Below are positions 1 through 7,833 of a stretch of 64,000 nt of DNA, in pieces. A program made the translations under genes and the position numbers. The notes beneath the pieces were generated by a model. The model was not told the DNA's origin, searched no databases, and saw only the letters and a list, made by a program, of their open reading frames with translations. Origin of the DNA: Mucilaginibacter terrae (GTDB lineage Bacteria; Bacteroidota; Bacteroidia; Sphingobacteriales; Sphingobacteriaceae). Location: contig NZ_JAVLVU010000001.1 in the NCBI RefSeq assembly GCF_031951985.1, forward strand, positions 3,472,001 to 3,536,000. Direction: 5' to 3'. The stretch's first letter is position 1; every line of letters starts with the position of its first letter.

Positions 1-1433
1 TAAAGTTTGAGGAACTGTTCCACATTCAGCTTAAACTGTTAAAGAACAAGCTCATTCGTACGCAAAAGTTCAAGGGGAATGTGTTTGACAAAGTGGGCGA
101 GTATTTTAATACATTCTACGAACATAAAATACCCTTCCCGCTTACCGGTGCACAAAAACGGGTGTTGAAGGAGATAAGGATAGATACCCAGCGGGGCGTA
201 CAAATGAACCGCCTCTTACAGGGCGATGTAGGCAGTGGTAAAACTGTGGTAGCACTCATGACTATGTTGCTGGCTATTGATAACGGTTTTCAGGCCTGCA
301 TTATGGCCCCTACCGAAATTCTGGCAAATCAGCATTTTCTATCCATTCAGAGTTTGGTAGGCGATGGCTTTGTGGAAGTAGCACTGCTTACCGGTTCTAC
401 CAAAAAGAAAGAGCGCAAGGTACTGCATGAAAAGCTGCTGAGCGGCGAACTGAAGATACTGATAGGCACCCATGCCTTGATTGAAGACGCCGTACAGTTT
501 CAAAACCTGGGTTTGGTAGTAATTGACGAGCAGCACCGCTTTGGTGTTGAACAACGTGCCAGGCTCTGGAAAAAGAATACTATACCGCCGCATGTGCTGG
601 TAATGACAGCCACGCCCATACCACGTACTTTGGCCATGACTTTGTACGGCGATTTGGATGTATCGGTAATTGACGAACTTCCCGCCGGGCGTAAACCTAT
701 TGAAACGCTGCATTATTATGAGAGCCAGCGCCTGCCCATGTTTGGCCTGATCAAACGTGAAATTGCTTTAGGCCGGCAGGTATATATAGTATATCCGCTC
801 ATACAGGAAAGCGAAAAGCTCGATCTTAAAAACCTGATGGATGGCTTTGATACCATTTCGCACGAGTTTCCGAAACCACAGTACCAGGTGAGCATAGTAC
901 ATGGCAAGTTAAAAGCCAGTGAAAAGGACGAAGAGATGCAGCGTTTTGTAAAAGGTGAAACGCATATTATGGTGGCTACTACAGTAATTGAGGTGGGGGT
1001 AAACGTGCCCAACGCATCGGTTATGGTGATTGAAAATGCAGAGCGCTTTGGCCTGTCGCAACTGCACCAGTTACGCGGCCGGGTGGGGCGTGGTGCCGAA
1101 AAATCATACTGCGTGCTCATGAGTGGCAACAAGCTGAGCCGCGAAGGTAAAATACGTTTGGAAACTATGGTGCGCACCAATAACGGCTTCGAAATATCGG
1201 AAATTGACCTGCAACTGCGAGGCCCAGGTAATATTGAAGGCACCCAGCAAAGCGGGGTGCTCGACCTTAAACTGGCCGATTTGGCGCAAGACCAGGAACT
1301 GCTGATGCAGGCTCGTAAAGTTGTTGAAGAAATTTTTGCTAAAGACCCGCAATTGGCCCTGCCCGAAAACCAGATACTACAATCAGCTTTTCAAACCAAA
1401 AATGGCGGCTTAAGTTGGGATAAGATCTCCTGA
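1..1433 (+). CDS. recG: ATP-dependent DNA helicase RecG, 5' partial
   Basis: C-terminal two thirds of RecG, the superfamily 2 helicase that remodels stalled forks and recombination intermediates. The frame is open from the first bases of the window (codons from position 3), so the true start lies upstream; the GTG at 81 is internal. Helicase motifs visible in order are the Walker A loop GDVGSGKT, the DEQH form of motif II, TATPIPRT (motif III), and QLRGRVGR (motif VI), followed by the C-terminal region LRGPGNIEGTQQSG that is typical of RecG. The N-terminal wedge/OB domain is missing only because the window cuts the gene. The stop is 41 bp before the next gene on the same strand. Confidence 0.95.
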   Translation, partial: KFEELFHIQLKLLKNKLIRTQKFKGNVFDKVGEYFNTFYEHKIPFPLTGAQKRVLKEIRIDTQRGVQMNRLLQGDVGSGKTVVALMTMLLAIDNGFQACIMAPTEILANQHFLSIQSLVGDGFVEVALLTGSTKKKERKVLHEKLLSGELKILIGTHALIEDAVQFQNLGLVVIDEQHRFGVEQRARLWKKNTIPPHVLVMTATPIPRTLAMTLYGDLDVSVIDELPAGRKPIETLHYYESQRLPMFGLIKREIALGRQVYIVYPLIQESEKLDLKNLMDGFDTISHEFPKPQYQVSIVHGKLKASEKDEEMQRFVKGETHIMVATTVIEVGVNVPNASVMVIENAERFGLSQLHQLRGRVGRGAEKSYCVLMSGNKLSREGKIRLETMVRTNNGFEISEIDLQLRGPGNIEGTQQSGVLDLKLADLAQDQELLMQARKVVEEIFAKDPQLALPENQILQSAFQTKNGGLSWDKIS

Positions 1434-1474
1434 TTTACTATCTTAACGGCGTTAAACTATTTCTCCTCTCTCAA

Positions 1475-2872
1475 ATGAAACTCAAAAACGCCGCTCTGTG
1501 CGCTATGGCTGCCGTAGGTTTATCCTTTTCGGCCCAGGCCCAAAATACCGACTCTTTAATGTTGCGCAAAATTTTCGATGAAACTCTGGTAAATGGCCAG
1601 TGCTACGAAAACCTGCGCTATTTGTGTAAAAAGATCGGCTCGCGATTGAGCGGATCGGCCGGTGCGGCAAAATCGGTGGAATGGAGTAAAAAACTGATGG
1701 AAAGTTACGGTTTTGACAAGATTTATCTGCAAGAAGTAATGGTGCCGCACTGGGTACGCGGCGAAAAGGAGCAGGGCATTATTGTGAGCGGTACTACCCG
1801 CACGCCGGTGGCTTTGGCTGCTTTGGGTATGTCGGTTGGTACACCCAAAGCCGGTATTACCGCTGAGGTTATTGAACTGCAAAGCTTAAAAGAGCTGGAA
1901 ACTTTAGGTGAGGCCAAAATAAAGGGTAAAATAATTTTCTTTAACCGCCCGTTCGATAACCGCTTTATTGAAACCGGAGGGGCTTACGGCACCGCGGGCG
2001 ATCAGCGTAACGCAGGGCCGGGTATGGCTGCCAAATATGGTGCGGTTGCAGTAATTGTGCGTTCGCTTACTGCTGCTTTGGATAATTATCCGCACACCGG
2101 TGGTACCAACTATGGCACTAATCCGCAAATTCCGGCTGCTGCTATATCAACCATTGCTGCTAATAAACTGAGCGCAATGTTGAAACAAAAAAGTGCAGCA
2201 CCTATTAAATTCTTCCTGAAAACCAGTTGCCAGATGTTGCCCGACGTGCTGTCGTACAATGTAGTTGGCGAAATAAAAGGCTCGGAGAATAACAACAAAT
2301 ATATTACCGTTGGCGGTCACCTCGACTCGTGGGATTTGGCCGAAGGTGCGCATGATGATGGCACCGGTGTAATGCAGTCGGTAGAGGTGCTACGTGTTTT
2401 TAAAGCTTTGGGTTACAAACCTAAAAACAACATACGTGCGGTGTTTTTTATGAATGAAGAGAACGGCCACAAAGGCGGTATAAAATATGCCGAACAGGCT
2501 AAGGCCGATAAAGAAGAACACATTGCCGCCATTGAAACCGACGAAGGTGGTTTTACTCCACGTGGCTTTAGTTTTGAGCGTGCCACCCCGGTATTTTTAA
2601 AAGGCATAAACCAGGAATGGAAAAAACTATTTGAGCCCTACGAAGCCGACCGTTTAGTGGCCGGCGGTGGCGGTACCGATATTGGTCCGCTGCGCGAAAC
2701 GCATCCTAATATTAAGCTCATCGGTTTCCGCCCCGATTCGCAGCGTTACTTTGATATTCATCACACGCCTAACGATGTGTTTGAAAATGTTAACAAACGC
2801 GAACTGGAGTTAGGTGCAGCATCAATTGCATCGCTGATTTATTTGATCGATCAGCATGGATTGAATTTTTAG
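1475..2872 (+). CDS. Secreted M28 family zinc aminopeptidase
   Basis: 465 residues with a signal peptide (hydrophobic stretch ending SAQAQ near residue 23), so exported to the periplasm or surface. The C-terminal half carries the dinuclear zinc ligand set of family M28: H in GGHLDSWD, D in HDDGTG, the EE pair in MNEENGHKGG, D in ETDEGG, and H in DIHHTPND. The region between signal peptide and catalytic domain contains a PA-like insert (around residues 110-220), which is common in this family. Expected role is removal of N-terminal residues from peptides; substrate unknown. Same strand as recG but functionally unrelated. Confidence 0.88.
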   Translation: MKLKNAALCAMAAVGLSFSAQAQNTDSLMLRKIFDETLVNGQCYENLRYLCKKIGSRLSGSAGAAKSVEWSKKLMESYGFDKIYLQEVMVPHWVRGEKEQGIIVSGTTRTPVALAALGMSVGTPKAGITAEVIELQSLKELETLGEAKIKGKIIFFNRPFDNRFIETGGAYGTAGDQRNAGPGMAAKYGAVAVIVRSLTAALDNYPHTGGTNYGTNPQIPAAAISTIAANKLSAMLKQKSAAPIKFFLKTSCQMLPDVLSYNVVGEIKGSENNNKYITVGGHLDSWDLAEGAHDDGTGVMQSVEVLRVFKALGYKPKNNIRAVFFMNEENGHKGGIKYAEQAKADKEEHIAAIETDEGGFTPRGFSFERATPVFLKGINQEWKKLFEPYEADRLVAGGGGTDIGPLRETHPNIKLIGFRPDSQRYFDIHHTPNDVFENVNKRELELGAASIASLIYLIDQHGLNF

Positions 2873-2893
2873 GTTGAAACTAATTCTCACAAC

Positions 2894-3059
2894 CCGTCAT
2901 TGCGAGACAGTGATGCCAAAAGCGTTGGGGGGCGAAGCAATCTGGAGGTACAAAGCACAAACCGAAGTATAGGCACTGCCTTAACTTATTTCAATGCATT
3001 TGAACTCCGAGATTGCTTCGACGGCATCCGCACATCCTGCTGCTGTCTCGCAATGACGG
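2894..3059. repeat. Palindromic intergenic repeat (MITE-like hairpin)
   Basis: 166-bp element with perfect 17-bp terminal inverted repeats: CCGTCATTGCGAGACAG at 2894-2910 and its reverse complement at 3043-3059. A nested 11-bp pair, CGAAGCAATCT at 2933-2943 and its complement at 3010-3020, lies inside, plus a short GATGCC/GGCATC pair. It sits between two convergent genes and has no credible coding frame. From memory, elements with these CGTCATTGCGAG ends are frequent in Sphingobacteriaceae genomes; that is not tested here. Confidence 0.85.
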
Positions 3060-3067
3060 ATTTTCCC

Positions 3068-4504
3068 TTACCCAAACAACAACCCAAACACCTCTTCAAT
3101 CCGGCTCACCGCTTTAATTTCGATCTTATAGTGCGATAAATCTAACTGGTTCTTATCCGCCTTACCCGATGGCAGGTTATACTTCGATATAAATATCTGC
3201 TCAAAGCCCAGTTTTTGTGCTTCAGCAATGCGTTGCTCTATACGGTTCACGGCCCTTACTTCACCAGATAAGCCTAATTCGGCAGCAAAGCACGTTTTGG
3301 AAGGAATAGGCATGTCTTCGTGCGATGAAATAATGGCAGCTGCCAAACCCAGGTCAATTGCCGGATCTTCTACTTTAATACCGCCGGTTATGTTCAGAAA
3401 AACATCCTGCGTACCCAAGCGGAAGCCGCAGCGTTTCTCGAGCACGGCAAGCAGCATATTCATGCGGCGCGTATCGAAGCCCGTAGCCGAACGCTGGGGT
3501 GTTCCGTACGCCGATGTGCTCACGAGGGCTTGTGTTTCAATAAGCATAGGCCTGAGGCCTTCTAAGGTAACGCTAATGGTAATGCCGCTCAAGGCTTCAT
3601 CGCGCTGGGATAGTAATATCTCCGATGGGTTTGATACCTCGCGCAAACCAGCTCCCTTCATCTCATAAATACCCAATTCCGATGCCGAACCGAAACGGTT
3701 TTTTATCGCGCGTAATATACGGTACACATGATGCCTGTCGCCCTCAAACTGTAAAACGGTATCAACCATATGCTCGAGTATTTTAGGTCCGGCTATCATT
3801 CCATCTTTGGTAATATGACCAATCAGGAAAACAGGGGTTGAACTCTCTTTAGCAAAACGCAGCAATTCGGCAGTACATTCACGTACCTGCGATACGCTGC
3901 CCGGTGTACTCTCAATATGTGCCGAATACAGGGTTTGTATCGAGTCCACAATCACCATATCGGGCTGTAATTGTTCTATTTGCTTGAAAATATTCTGGGT
4001 CGAAGTCTCGGTCAAAACAAAACAGCCCGTACCGCCATAGCCGCTAACTCCCCCTTCAGGGGGCAGGGGGGTAATCCGCTCCGCACGCATCTTAATTTGC
4101 CGGTCGCTCTCCTCGCCCGATACATACAGTATTTTGGCCGCAGGCATGCTCAAGGCCAGTTGCAGCATCAGGGTCGATTTACCTATGCCCGGCTCACCAC
4201 CAATGAGTACTAATGATCCCGGCACAATACCTCCGCCTAAAACCCGGTTAAGTTCATTATCGGACGTTAACATTCGGTGCTCTTCAGAAAATGTTATGCT
4301 CGATACCGGCACGGCCTTATTGGCCCGCTGCATGGAAGTTGAGCCACTGCCCGGCGCCTTCCAATCGGGTATGGCGGCATTGGGTTTTTCAATCACCTCT
4401 TCTACAAAAGTATTCCACTGCTGGCAGGCCGGGCACTTACCCAACCACTTGGGCGATTCGTAGCCACAGCTCTGGCAAAAATATGCTGATTTGGTTTTAG
4501 CCAT
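3068..4504 (-). CDS. radA: DNA repair protein RadA
   Basis: 478 residues. RadA is a RecA-related ATPase that drives branch migration in homologous recombination. N-terminal zinc finger with C10, C13, C24 and C27, Walker A GGEPGIGKST (residues 102-111), the KNRFGS signature of RadA, and a C-terminal Lon-protease-like domain starting around GFRLGTQDVFLN. Between residues about 145 and 158 there is an extra segment rich in P and G where other RadA proteins have a short loop; the DNA there is a GC-rich palindrome (4050-4063), so a small repeat seems to have inserted in frame. Frame and motifs are intact on both sides, so the protein is probably functional. Confidence 0.95.
   Translation of the reverse strand: MAKTKSAYFCQSCGYESPKWLGKCPACQQWNTFVEEVIEKPNAAIPDWKAPGSGSTSMQRANKAVPVSSITFSEEHRMLTSDNELNRVLGGGIVPGSLVLIGGEPGIGKSTLMLQLALSMPAAKILYVSGEESDRQIKMRAERITPLPPEGGVSGYGGTGCFVLTETSTQNIFKQIEQLQPDMVIVDSIQTLYSAHIESTPGSVSQVRECTAELLRFAKESSTPVFLIGHITKDGMIAGPKILEHMVDTVLQFEGDRHHVYRILRAIKNRFGSASELGIYEMKGAGLREVSNPSEILLSQRDEALSGITISVTLEGLRPMLIETQALVSTSAYGTPQRSATGFDTRRMNMLLAVLEKRCGFRLGTQDVFLNITGGIKVEDPAIDLGLAAAIISSHEDMPIPSKTCFAAELGLSGEVRAVNRIEQRIAEAQKLGFEQIFISKYNLPSGKADKNQLDLSHYKIEIKAVSRIEEVFGLLFG
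4042..4076. repeat. Palindromic repeat inside radA
   Basis: The core CCCCCT-TC-AGGGGG (4050-4063) is a perfect 6-bp-arm palindrome followed by a second G run. Translated on the minus strand it reads TPLPPEGGVSGYGG, a linker-like segment. Inference: an insertion of a dispersed GC-rich repeat that kept the frame. I recall similar CTCCCCCTTCAGGGGG strings from intergenic regions of related genera, but cannot check copy number. Confidence 0.6.
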
Positions 4505-4583
4505 GATTTTTGGATGTGCAAATGCGATGTAAAGATAATTAAAATGCTAATATATTTAGCTGAATTTGTAATGTTAAAACAAC

Positions 4584-4607
4584 AAAGGCCCCGAAAACGG
4601 AGCCTTT
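4584..4607 (-). terminator. Hairpin between rng and radA
   Basis: AAAGGCCCC / GGAGCCTTT arms around a GAAAAC loop, lying between the end of RNase G and the start of radA, both minus strand. The stem has one mismatch and only a short T stretch, so it may be a weak terminator or processing site. Confidence 0.45.
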
Positions 4608-4643
4608 GAAATTTGCACATCTGCATATTCACACATCAGCACA

Positions 4644-6194
4644 TTATAATTTAATTTCCTCATCCTTGGCGTTCAAAAAGTGGAACTCGGTGATCTGGTA
4701 CGAGGGGTTACCTTTTACCTTGATCCATTGTCCGTACTTAAAGTACCATTTCATTTGGCGGCTTACTAAGCCCTTTTTAATATAAGCTTCAATGTACGGG
4801 TGTACACAAAGCGTAATACCTTTTTCGTTTTGCTCAACCAAGATGTAATTGAAGTTGTTTTCAATATCATCCATTAGCAAAATGGTTGGCCTTATGGTGC
4901 CTGTACCGTGACAGCTCGGGCAAACCTCGCTGGTTACGATATTCATTTCGGGCCTTACACGCTGACGTGTAATTTGCACTAAACCAAATTTGCTCGGCGG
5001 CAAAATGGTATGCTTGGCCCTGTCGTGCGCCATTTCATCGCGCAGGTAATCAAACAGCTCCTTGCGGTTGGTGGGCTTGTGCATGTCAATAAAATCAACA
5101 ACCACAATGCCGCCCATATCGCGCAGGCGCAGCTGGCGGGCAATTTCGCGCGCAGCCTCTTTGTTTACCTGCAGGGCGTTGTCTTCCTGATTCTCCTTGT
5201 TGGCTGTCCGGTTACCGCTGTTTACGTCAATAACGTGCAGCGCTTCGGTATGCTCTATTACCAGGTATGCTCCACCGGCCAGGTTTACGGTTTTACCAAA
5301 GGCCGATTTAATTTGCTTTTCAATGCCGTAATGCTCAAATATAGGGTCGCGGTGCTTGTGCAGGCGAACGATGCTCTCCAAATCAGGTGATATTTCGTGC
5401 ACGTACGATCTTATTTCCTCAAAAATTGAGTTTTCGTTTACGTAGATGTGCTGAAAATCGGCGTTCAAAATATCGCGCAACAAAGTTGATGTGCGGTCAA
5501 TTTCGCCTAATATCTTTTTTGAAGGATCGGTTGCGGGTAAACGCGTCATGAAAGATTCCCACTTTGATATTAAATCAAGCAGGTCTTTTTGCATTTCGGT
5601 TACACCCTTACCCTCTGATACGGTACGGATAATTACACCAAAGTTTGCTGGTTTTATACCTTCTACAATTTTGCGCAGGCGCGTACGCTCAGTATTGCTC
5701 TTTATCTTTTTAGATATAGAGATCACATCCGAGAACGGCACCAGCACCACGTAGCGGCCGGCAATAGATAAATCGGAACTTAGCCTTGGCCCTTTTGTTG
5801 AAATGGGCTCTTTGGCAATTTGTACCGGTATAAGCTGGTTTTTGGCCAACACTTCAGATATTTTACCCGATTTGTTGATGTCGCCTTCCAGCTTTAAATC
5901 ATCTAATAACTTGGTTTGGTAACTACCCCCACGTACCTGTTTAGTTAATTTGAGCAGGCTTTGCACCTGCGGACCTAAATCCAGGTAGTGCAAAAAAGCA
6001 TCCTTCTCGTATCCCACATCAATAAAAGCAGCATTAAGCCCGGGCATTATTTTTTTAACGCGGCCCAGGTAAATATCACCAACAGTATAATTGTTAGTTA
6101 TTTGCTCTTTATGAAGTTCAACGAGTTGTTTATCCTGTAACAGGGCAATAGTTGCCCCGTTAGGGGATGAATCGATAATTAATTCTTTTATCAA
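4644..6194 (-). CDS. rng: Ribonuclease E/G family protein (RNase G)
   Basis: 516 residues, the length of RNase G rather than RNase E (no long C-terminal scaffold). An S1 RNA-binding domain is near the N terminus (VGDIYLGRVKKIMPGLNAAF). The catalytic core has the metal-binding aspartates in IDVNSG and VVDFIDMH, and the zinc-link CPSCHGTG. Acts in rRNA 5' maturation and mRNA decay. Start codon is TTG at 6194; an in-frame stop lies just upstream and there is no ATG alternative that keeps the conserved MIKELIID beginning. Follows the small basic gene and its terminator on the same strand. Confidence 0.93.
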   Translation of the reverse strand: MIKELIIDSSPNGATIALLQDKQLVELHKEQITNNYTVGDIYLGRVKKIMPGLNAAFIDVGYEKDAFLHYLDLGPQVQSLLKLTKQVRGGSYQTKLLDDLKLEGDINKSGKISEVLAKNQLIPVQIAKEPISTKGPRLSSDLSIAGRYVVLVPFSDVISISKKIKSNTERTRLRKIVEGIKPANFGVIIRTVSEGKGVTEMQKDLLDLISKWESFMTRLPATDPSKKILGEIDRTSTLLRDILNADFQHIYVNENSIFEEIRSYVHEISPDLESIVRLHKHRDPIFEHYGIEKQIKSAFGKTVNLAGGAYLVIEHTEALHVIDVNSGNRTANKENQEDNALQVNKEAAREIARQLRLRDMGGIVVVDFIDMHKPTNRKELFDYLRDEMAHDRAKHTILPPSKFGLVQITRQRVRPEMNIVTSEVCPSCHGTGTIRPTILLMDDIENNFNYILVEQNEKGITLCVHPYIEAYIKKGLVSRQMKWYFKYGQWIKVKGNPSYQITEFHFLNAKDEEIKL

Positions 6195-6217
6195 CTGCTA
6201 CTCCATTTCTTCAAATT

Positions 6218-6233
6218 GCGGCCATAAGGCCGC
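6218..6233. repeat. 16-bp perfect palindrome upstream of rng
   Basis: GCGGCC-ATAA-GGCCGC, 24 bp before the rng start. It would form a tight 6-bp GC stem in the leader of the rng mRNA. In other bacteria RNase E/G genes are controlled through their own leader; whether this hairpin does so is inference. Confidence 0.5.
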
Positions 6234-6260
6234 GTACAATATGAGGATAAAAACTTCAAT

Positions 6261-6300
6261 AAAAAAATTGCCTGCCACTACCATAAGCAGCTGCAGGCAA
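6261..6300 (-). terminator. Intrinsic terminator after the 29-residue basic protein gene
   Basis: Read on the minus strand: 8-bp stem TTGCCTGC / GCAGGCAA (arms 6293-6300 and 6268-6275) followed directly by seven T. A textbook Rho-independent terminator 20 bp past the small gene, separating it from rng. Confidence 0.8.
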
Positions 6301-6319
6301 ACTAACCGTTGTAAACGGC

Positions 6320-6409
6320 TTATTTCTTTTTATGTCTGTTTTTTCTTAAACGTTTTTTACGTTTGTGGGTAGCCATTTTATGTCTTTTACGTTTTTTACC
6401 GCTTGGCAT
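6320..6409 (-). CDS. 29-residue very basic protein, ribosomal-protein-like
   Basis: A short gene on the minus strand, ATG at 6409 and TAA at 6322-6320. The product begins MPSGKKRKRHKMATHKRKKR and ends in RHKKK: 18 of its 29 residues are K, R or H. Such composition is that of small ribosomal proteins that thread through rRNA. I recall near-identical short proteins being conserved upstream of rng in Bacteroidota, and that a Bacteroidota-specific ribosomal protein, bL38, was reported from the Flavobacterium johnsoniae ribosome; whether this is that protein I cannot confirm. The gene has its own terminator (6261-6300) and lies 20 bp after the TPR gene. Confidence 0.75.
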   Translation of the reverse strand: MPSGKKRKRHKMATHKRKKRLRKNRHKKK

Positions 6410-6429
6410 AATAATAATTTTTTAAAGGG

Positions 6430-7344
6430 TTAATTTTTTAATTCGTTAATATAGTTGTCAATAGTATGGCCCATAGCAGGGTCGCCCATTAATTCCTTAC
6501 ATTTTTGGTAAGCCTCAATGGCTTCTTTTTTCTTACCTAATTGCTTATAGCTTTCGGCTAAGTAAAAATATGGCTCAACCTTGCTTCGTTGTGCACTTTC
6601 GGGCATGGCCACCATTTTGCTAAAGCGGTCAACCGCCTTTTGAAACTGGCCCGATTTCATGGCAAACTGACCTAAGTTAAGGTTGGCTTTCCAATTATCC
6701 GGGTCTTTGGCTACCACATCAAGCAATAAGGTAATACCTTGCATCGGGCTTCCGCCTTCGGCATCGGTAATACCCAAACTGGTTTGGTTAACATAAGCTA
6801 TACCTAAACCTGTTTGTGCCTCTAAATCGGCGGCTTTAATTGCTCTTGCAGCTTTAAATGCCGTGATAGCATTTTTAACCATTGCCGGTTGTACCGCTGT
6901 ATCCTGGGTAAACTTGTAGGCATCGTTAAAACGGTTACCTGCGTTTATCCAGTTATCAAAGCTATTATTGGCCTGCGCAAGCGCCATGTAATAAAAAGCA
7001 GCAGGAGCTTGCTGGTTGGCAGCATCCCATGCTTTTGCAAGCTCAAGTTGCAGTTTTTGTTTTTGCGCCGGGGCCGATGCTTTTGCAAGTCCGGCCTCCA
7101 GTGCGTTTATTTTTTCAGAAGCTTCGCCGCCAATAGTTGCTTTTGCAGGTGTTGATACCGTAGCTACATCAACCTGTGCGCCTTCGTGCTCATGGTCGTG
7201 TCCTTCGTGCTCATCCTGTGCACCGGCTTTGCCAGGTGCGGCGCGCTCTTCTTTTGGCTTAACCAGCCCTTTTACGGGCTGCGCATACAAATAGCCCATA
7301 ATCGCTATTACGGCAACAATTGCAACTATTTGTTTTGCTTTCAT
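6430..7344 (-). CDS. Membrane-anchored TPR protein
   Basis: 304 residues. One N-terminal hydrophobic segment (residues 5-22) anchors it in the inner membrane or serves as an uncleaved signal. A short His/Glu-rich stretch follows (DEHEGHDHEHEG, around residue 44), which could bind metal. The rest holds tetratricopeptide-like helices (WKANLNLGQFAMKSGQFQKA; EPYFYLAESYKQLGKKKEAIEAYQKC). Lies 8 bp after the HU gene on the same strand, so probably cotranscribed. TPR proteins are scaffolds; the partner is unknown. Confidence 0.7.
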   Translation of the reverse strand: MKAKQIVAIVAVIAIMGYLYAQPVKGLVKPKEERAAPGKAGAQDEHEGHDHEHEGAQVDVATVSTPAKATIGGEASEKINALEAGLAKASAPAQKQKLQLELAKAWDAANQQAPAAFYYMALAQANNSFDNWINAGNRFNDAYKFTQDTAVQPAMVKNAITAFKAARAIKAADLEAQTGLGIAYVNQTSLGITDAEGGSPMQGITLLLDVVAKDPDNWKANLNLGQFAMKSGQFQKAVDRFSKMVAMPESAQRSKVEPYFYLAESYKQLGKKKEAIEAYQKCKELMGDPAMGHTIDNYINELKN

Positions 7345-7352
7345 ATAATGTA

Positions 7353-7655
7353 TTAAGCTTTTGCAGTTTTAGTTTTGTTACCTGATTTTACTTTCTCAAC
7401 AAAAGTTTTGGCTGGCTTAAAGCTGGGTACAAAATGCTCAGGTATAATAATTGCTGTATTTTTAGAAATGTTACGCGCTGTTTTCTTTGCTCTCTTTTTT
7501 ACAACAAAACTTCCGAAACCTCTAACATATACGTTTTCACCACTCACCATAGAGGTTTTAACTACTTTAAAAAACGCCTCAACAGTCTCCTGAACGTCTA
7601 CTTTCTCAATCCCGGTCTTGGTTGATATTTCAGCTATAATTTCCGCCTTAGTCAT
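7353..7655 (-). CDS. HU family DNA-binding protein
   Basis: 100 residues from the ATG at 7655. A longer frame reaches 7730, but the HU fold begins at MTKAEIIAEISTKTGI, so the first 25 codons of that frame are discounted. Features: helix-turn-helix dimer core, then the DNA-embracing arm VYVRGFGSFVVKKRAKKTARN, with a proline (IIPEHFVPSFKP) region and a Lys-rich tail. HU bends and compacts DNA. Followed closely by the TPR protein and the small basic gene, an arrangement that suggests a growth-linked operon. Confidence 0.92.
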   Translation of the reverse strand: MTKAEIIAEISTKTGIEKVDVQETVEAFFKVVKTSMVSGENVYVRGFGSFVVKKRAKKTARNISKNTAIIIPEHFVPSFKPAKTFVEKVKSGNKTKTAKA

Positions 7656-7819
7656 ATCCTGTTTTCTATTAATAATTTTATGTAAATACTTAACTGTTTT
7701 GGGGTTGCAAAAGTATGGCTTTAATTGCAAAGTTTGAAATAAATGTGCTTTTTTTTACAATGTGTTATAACATCTATATAAAGTACTACTGCTTTTAGCG
7801 TTTACAACATGCTAATGTT

Positions 7820-7827
7820 TAATTTTG
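7820..7827 (+). promoter_or_regulatory. -7 box of mutY
   Basis: TAATTTTG, an exact match to the Bacteroidota -7 consensus TAnnTTTG, only 6 bp before the mutY ATG at 7834. No clear TTTG -33 box; TTTTA at 7793-7797 is the nearest. If used, transcription would start at or within three bases of the ATG. Confidence 0.45.
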
Positions 7828-7833
7828 AAACTC

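Noticed and set aside
2900..3139. 79-codon plus-strand frame across the repeat
   Set aside because: It follows the palindrome and the antisense of radA; no start context or protein-like composition.
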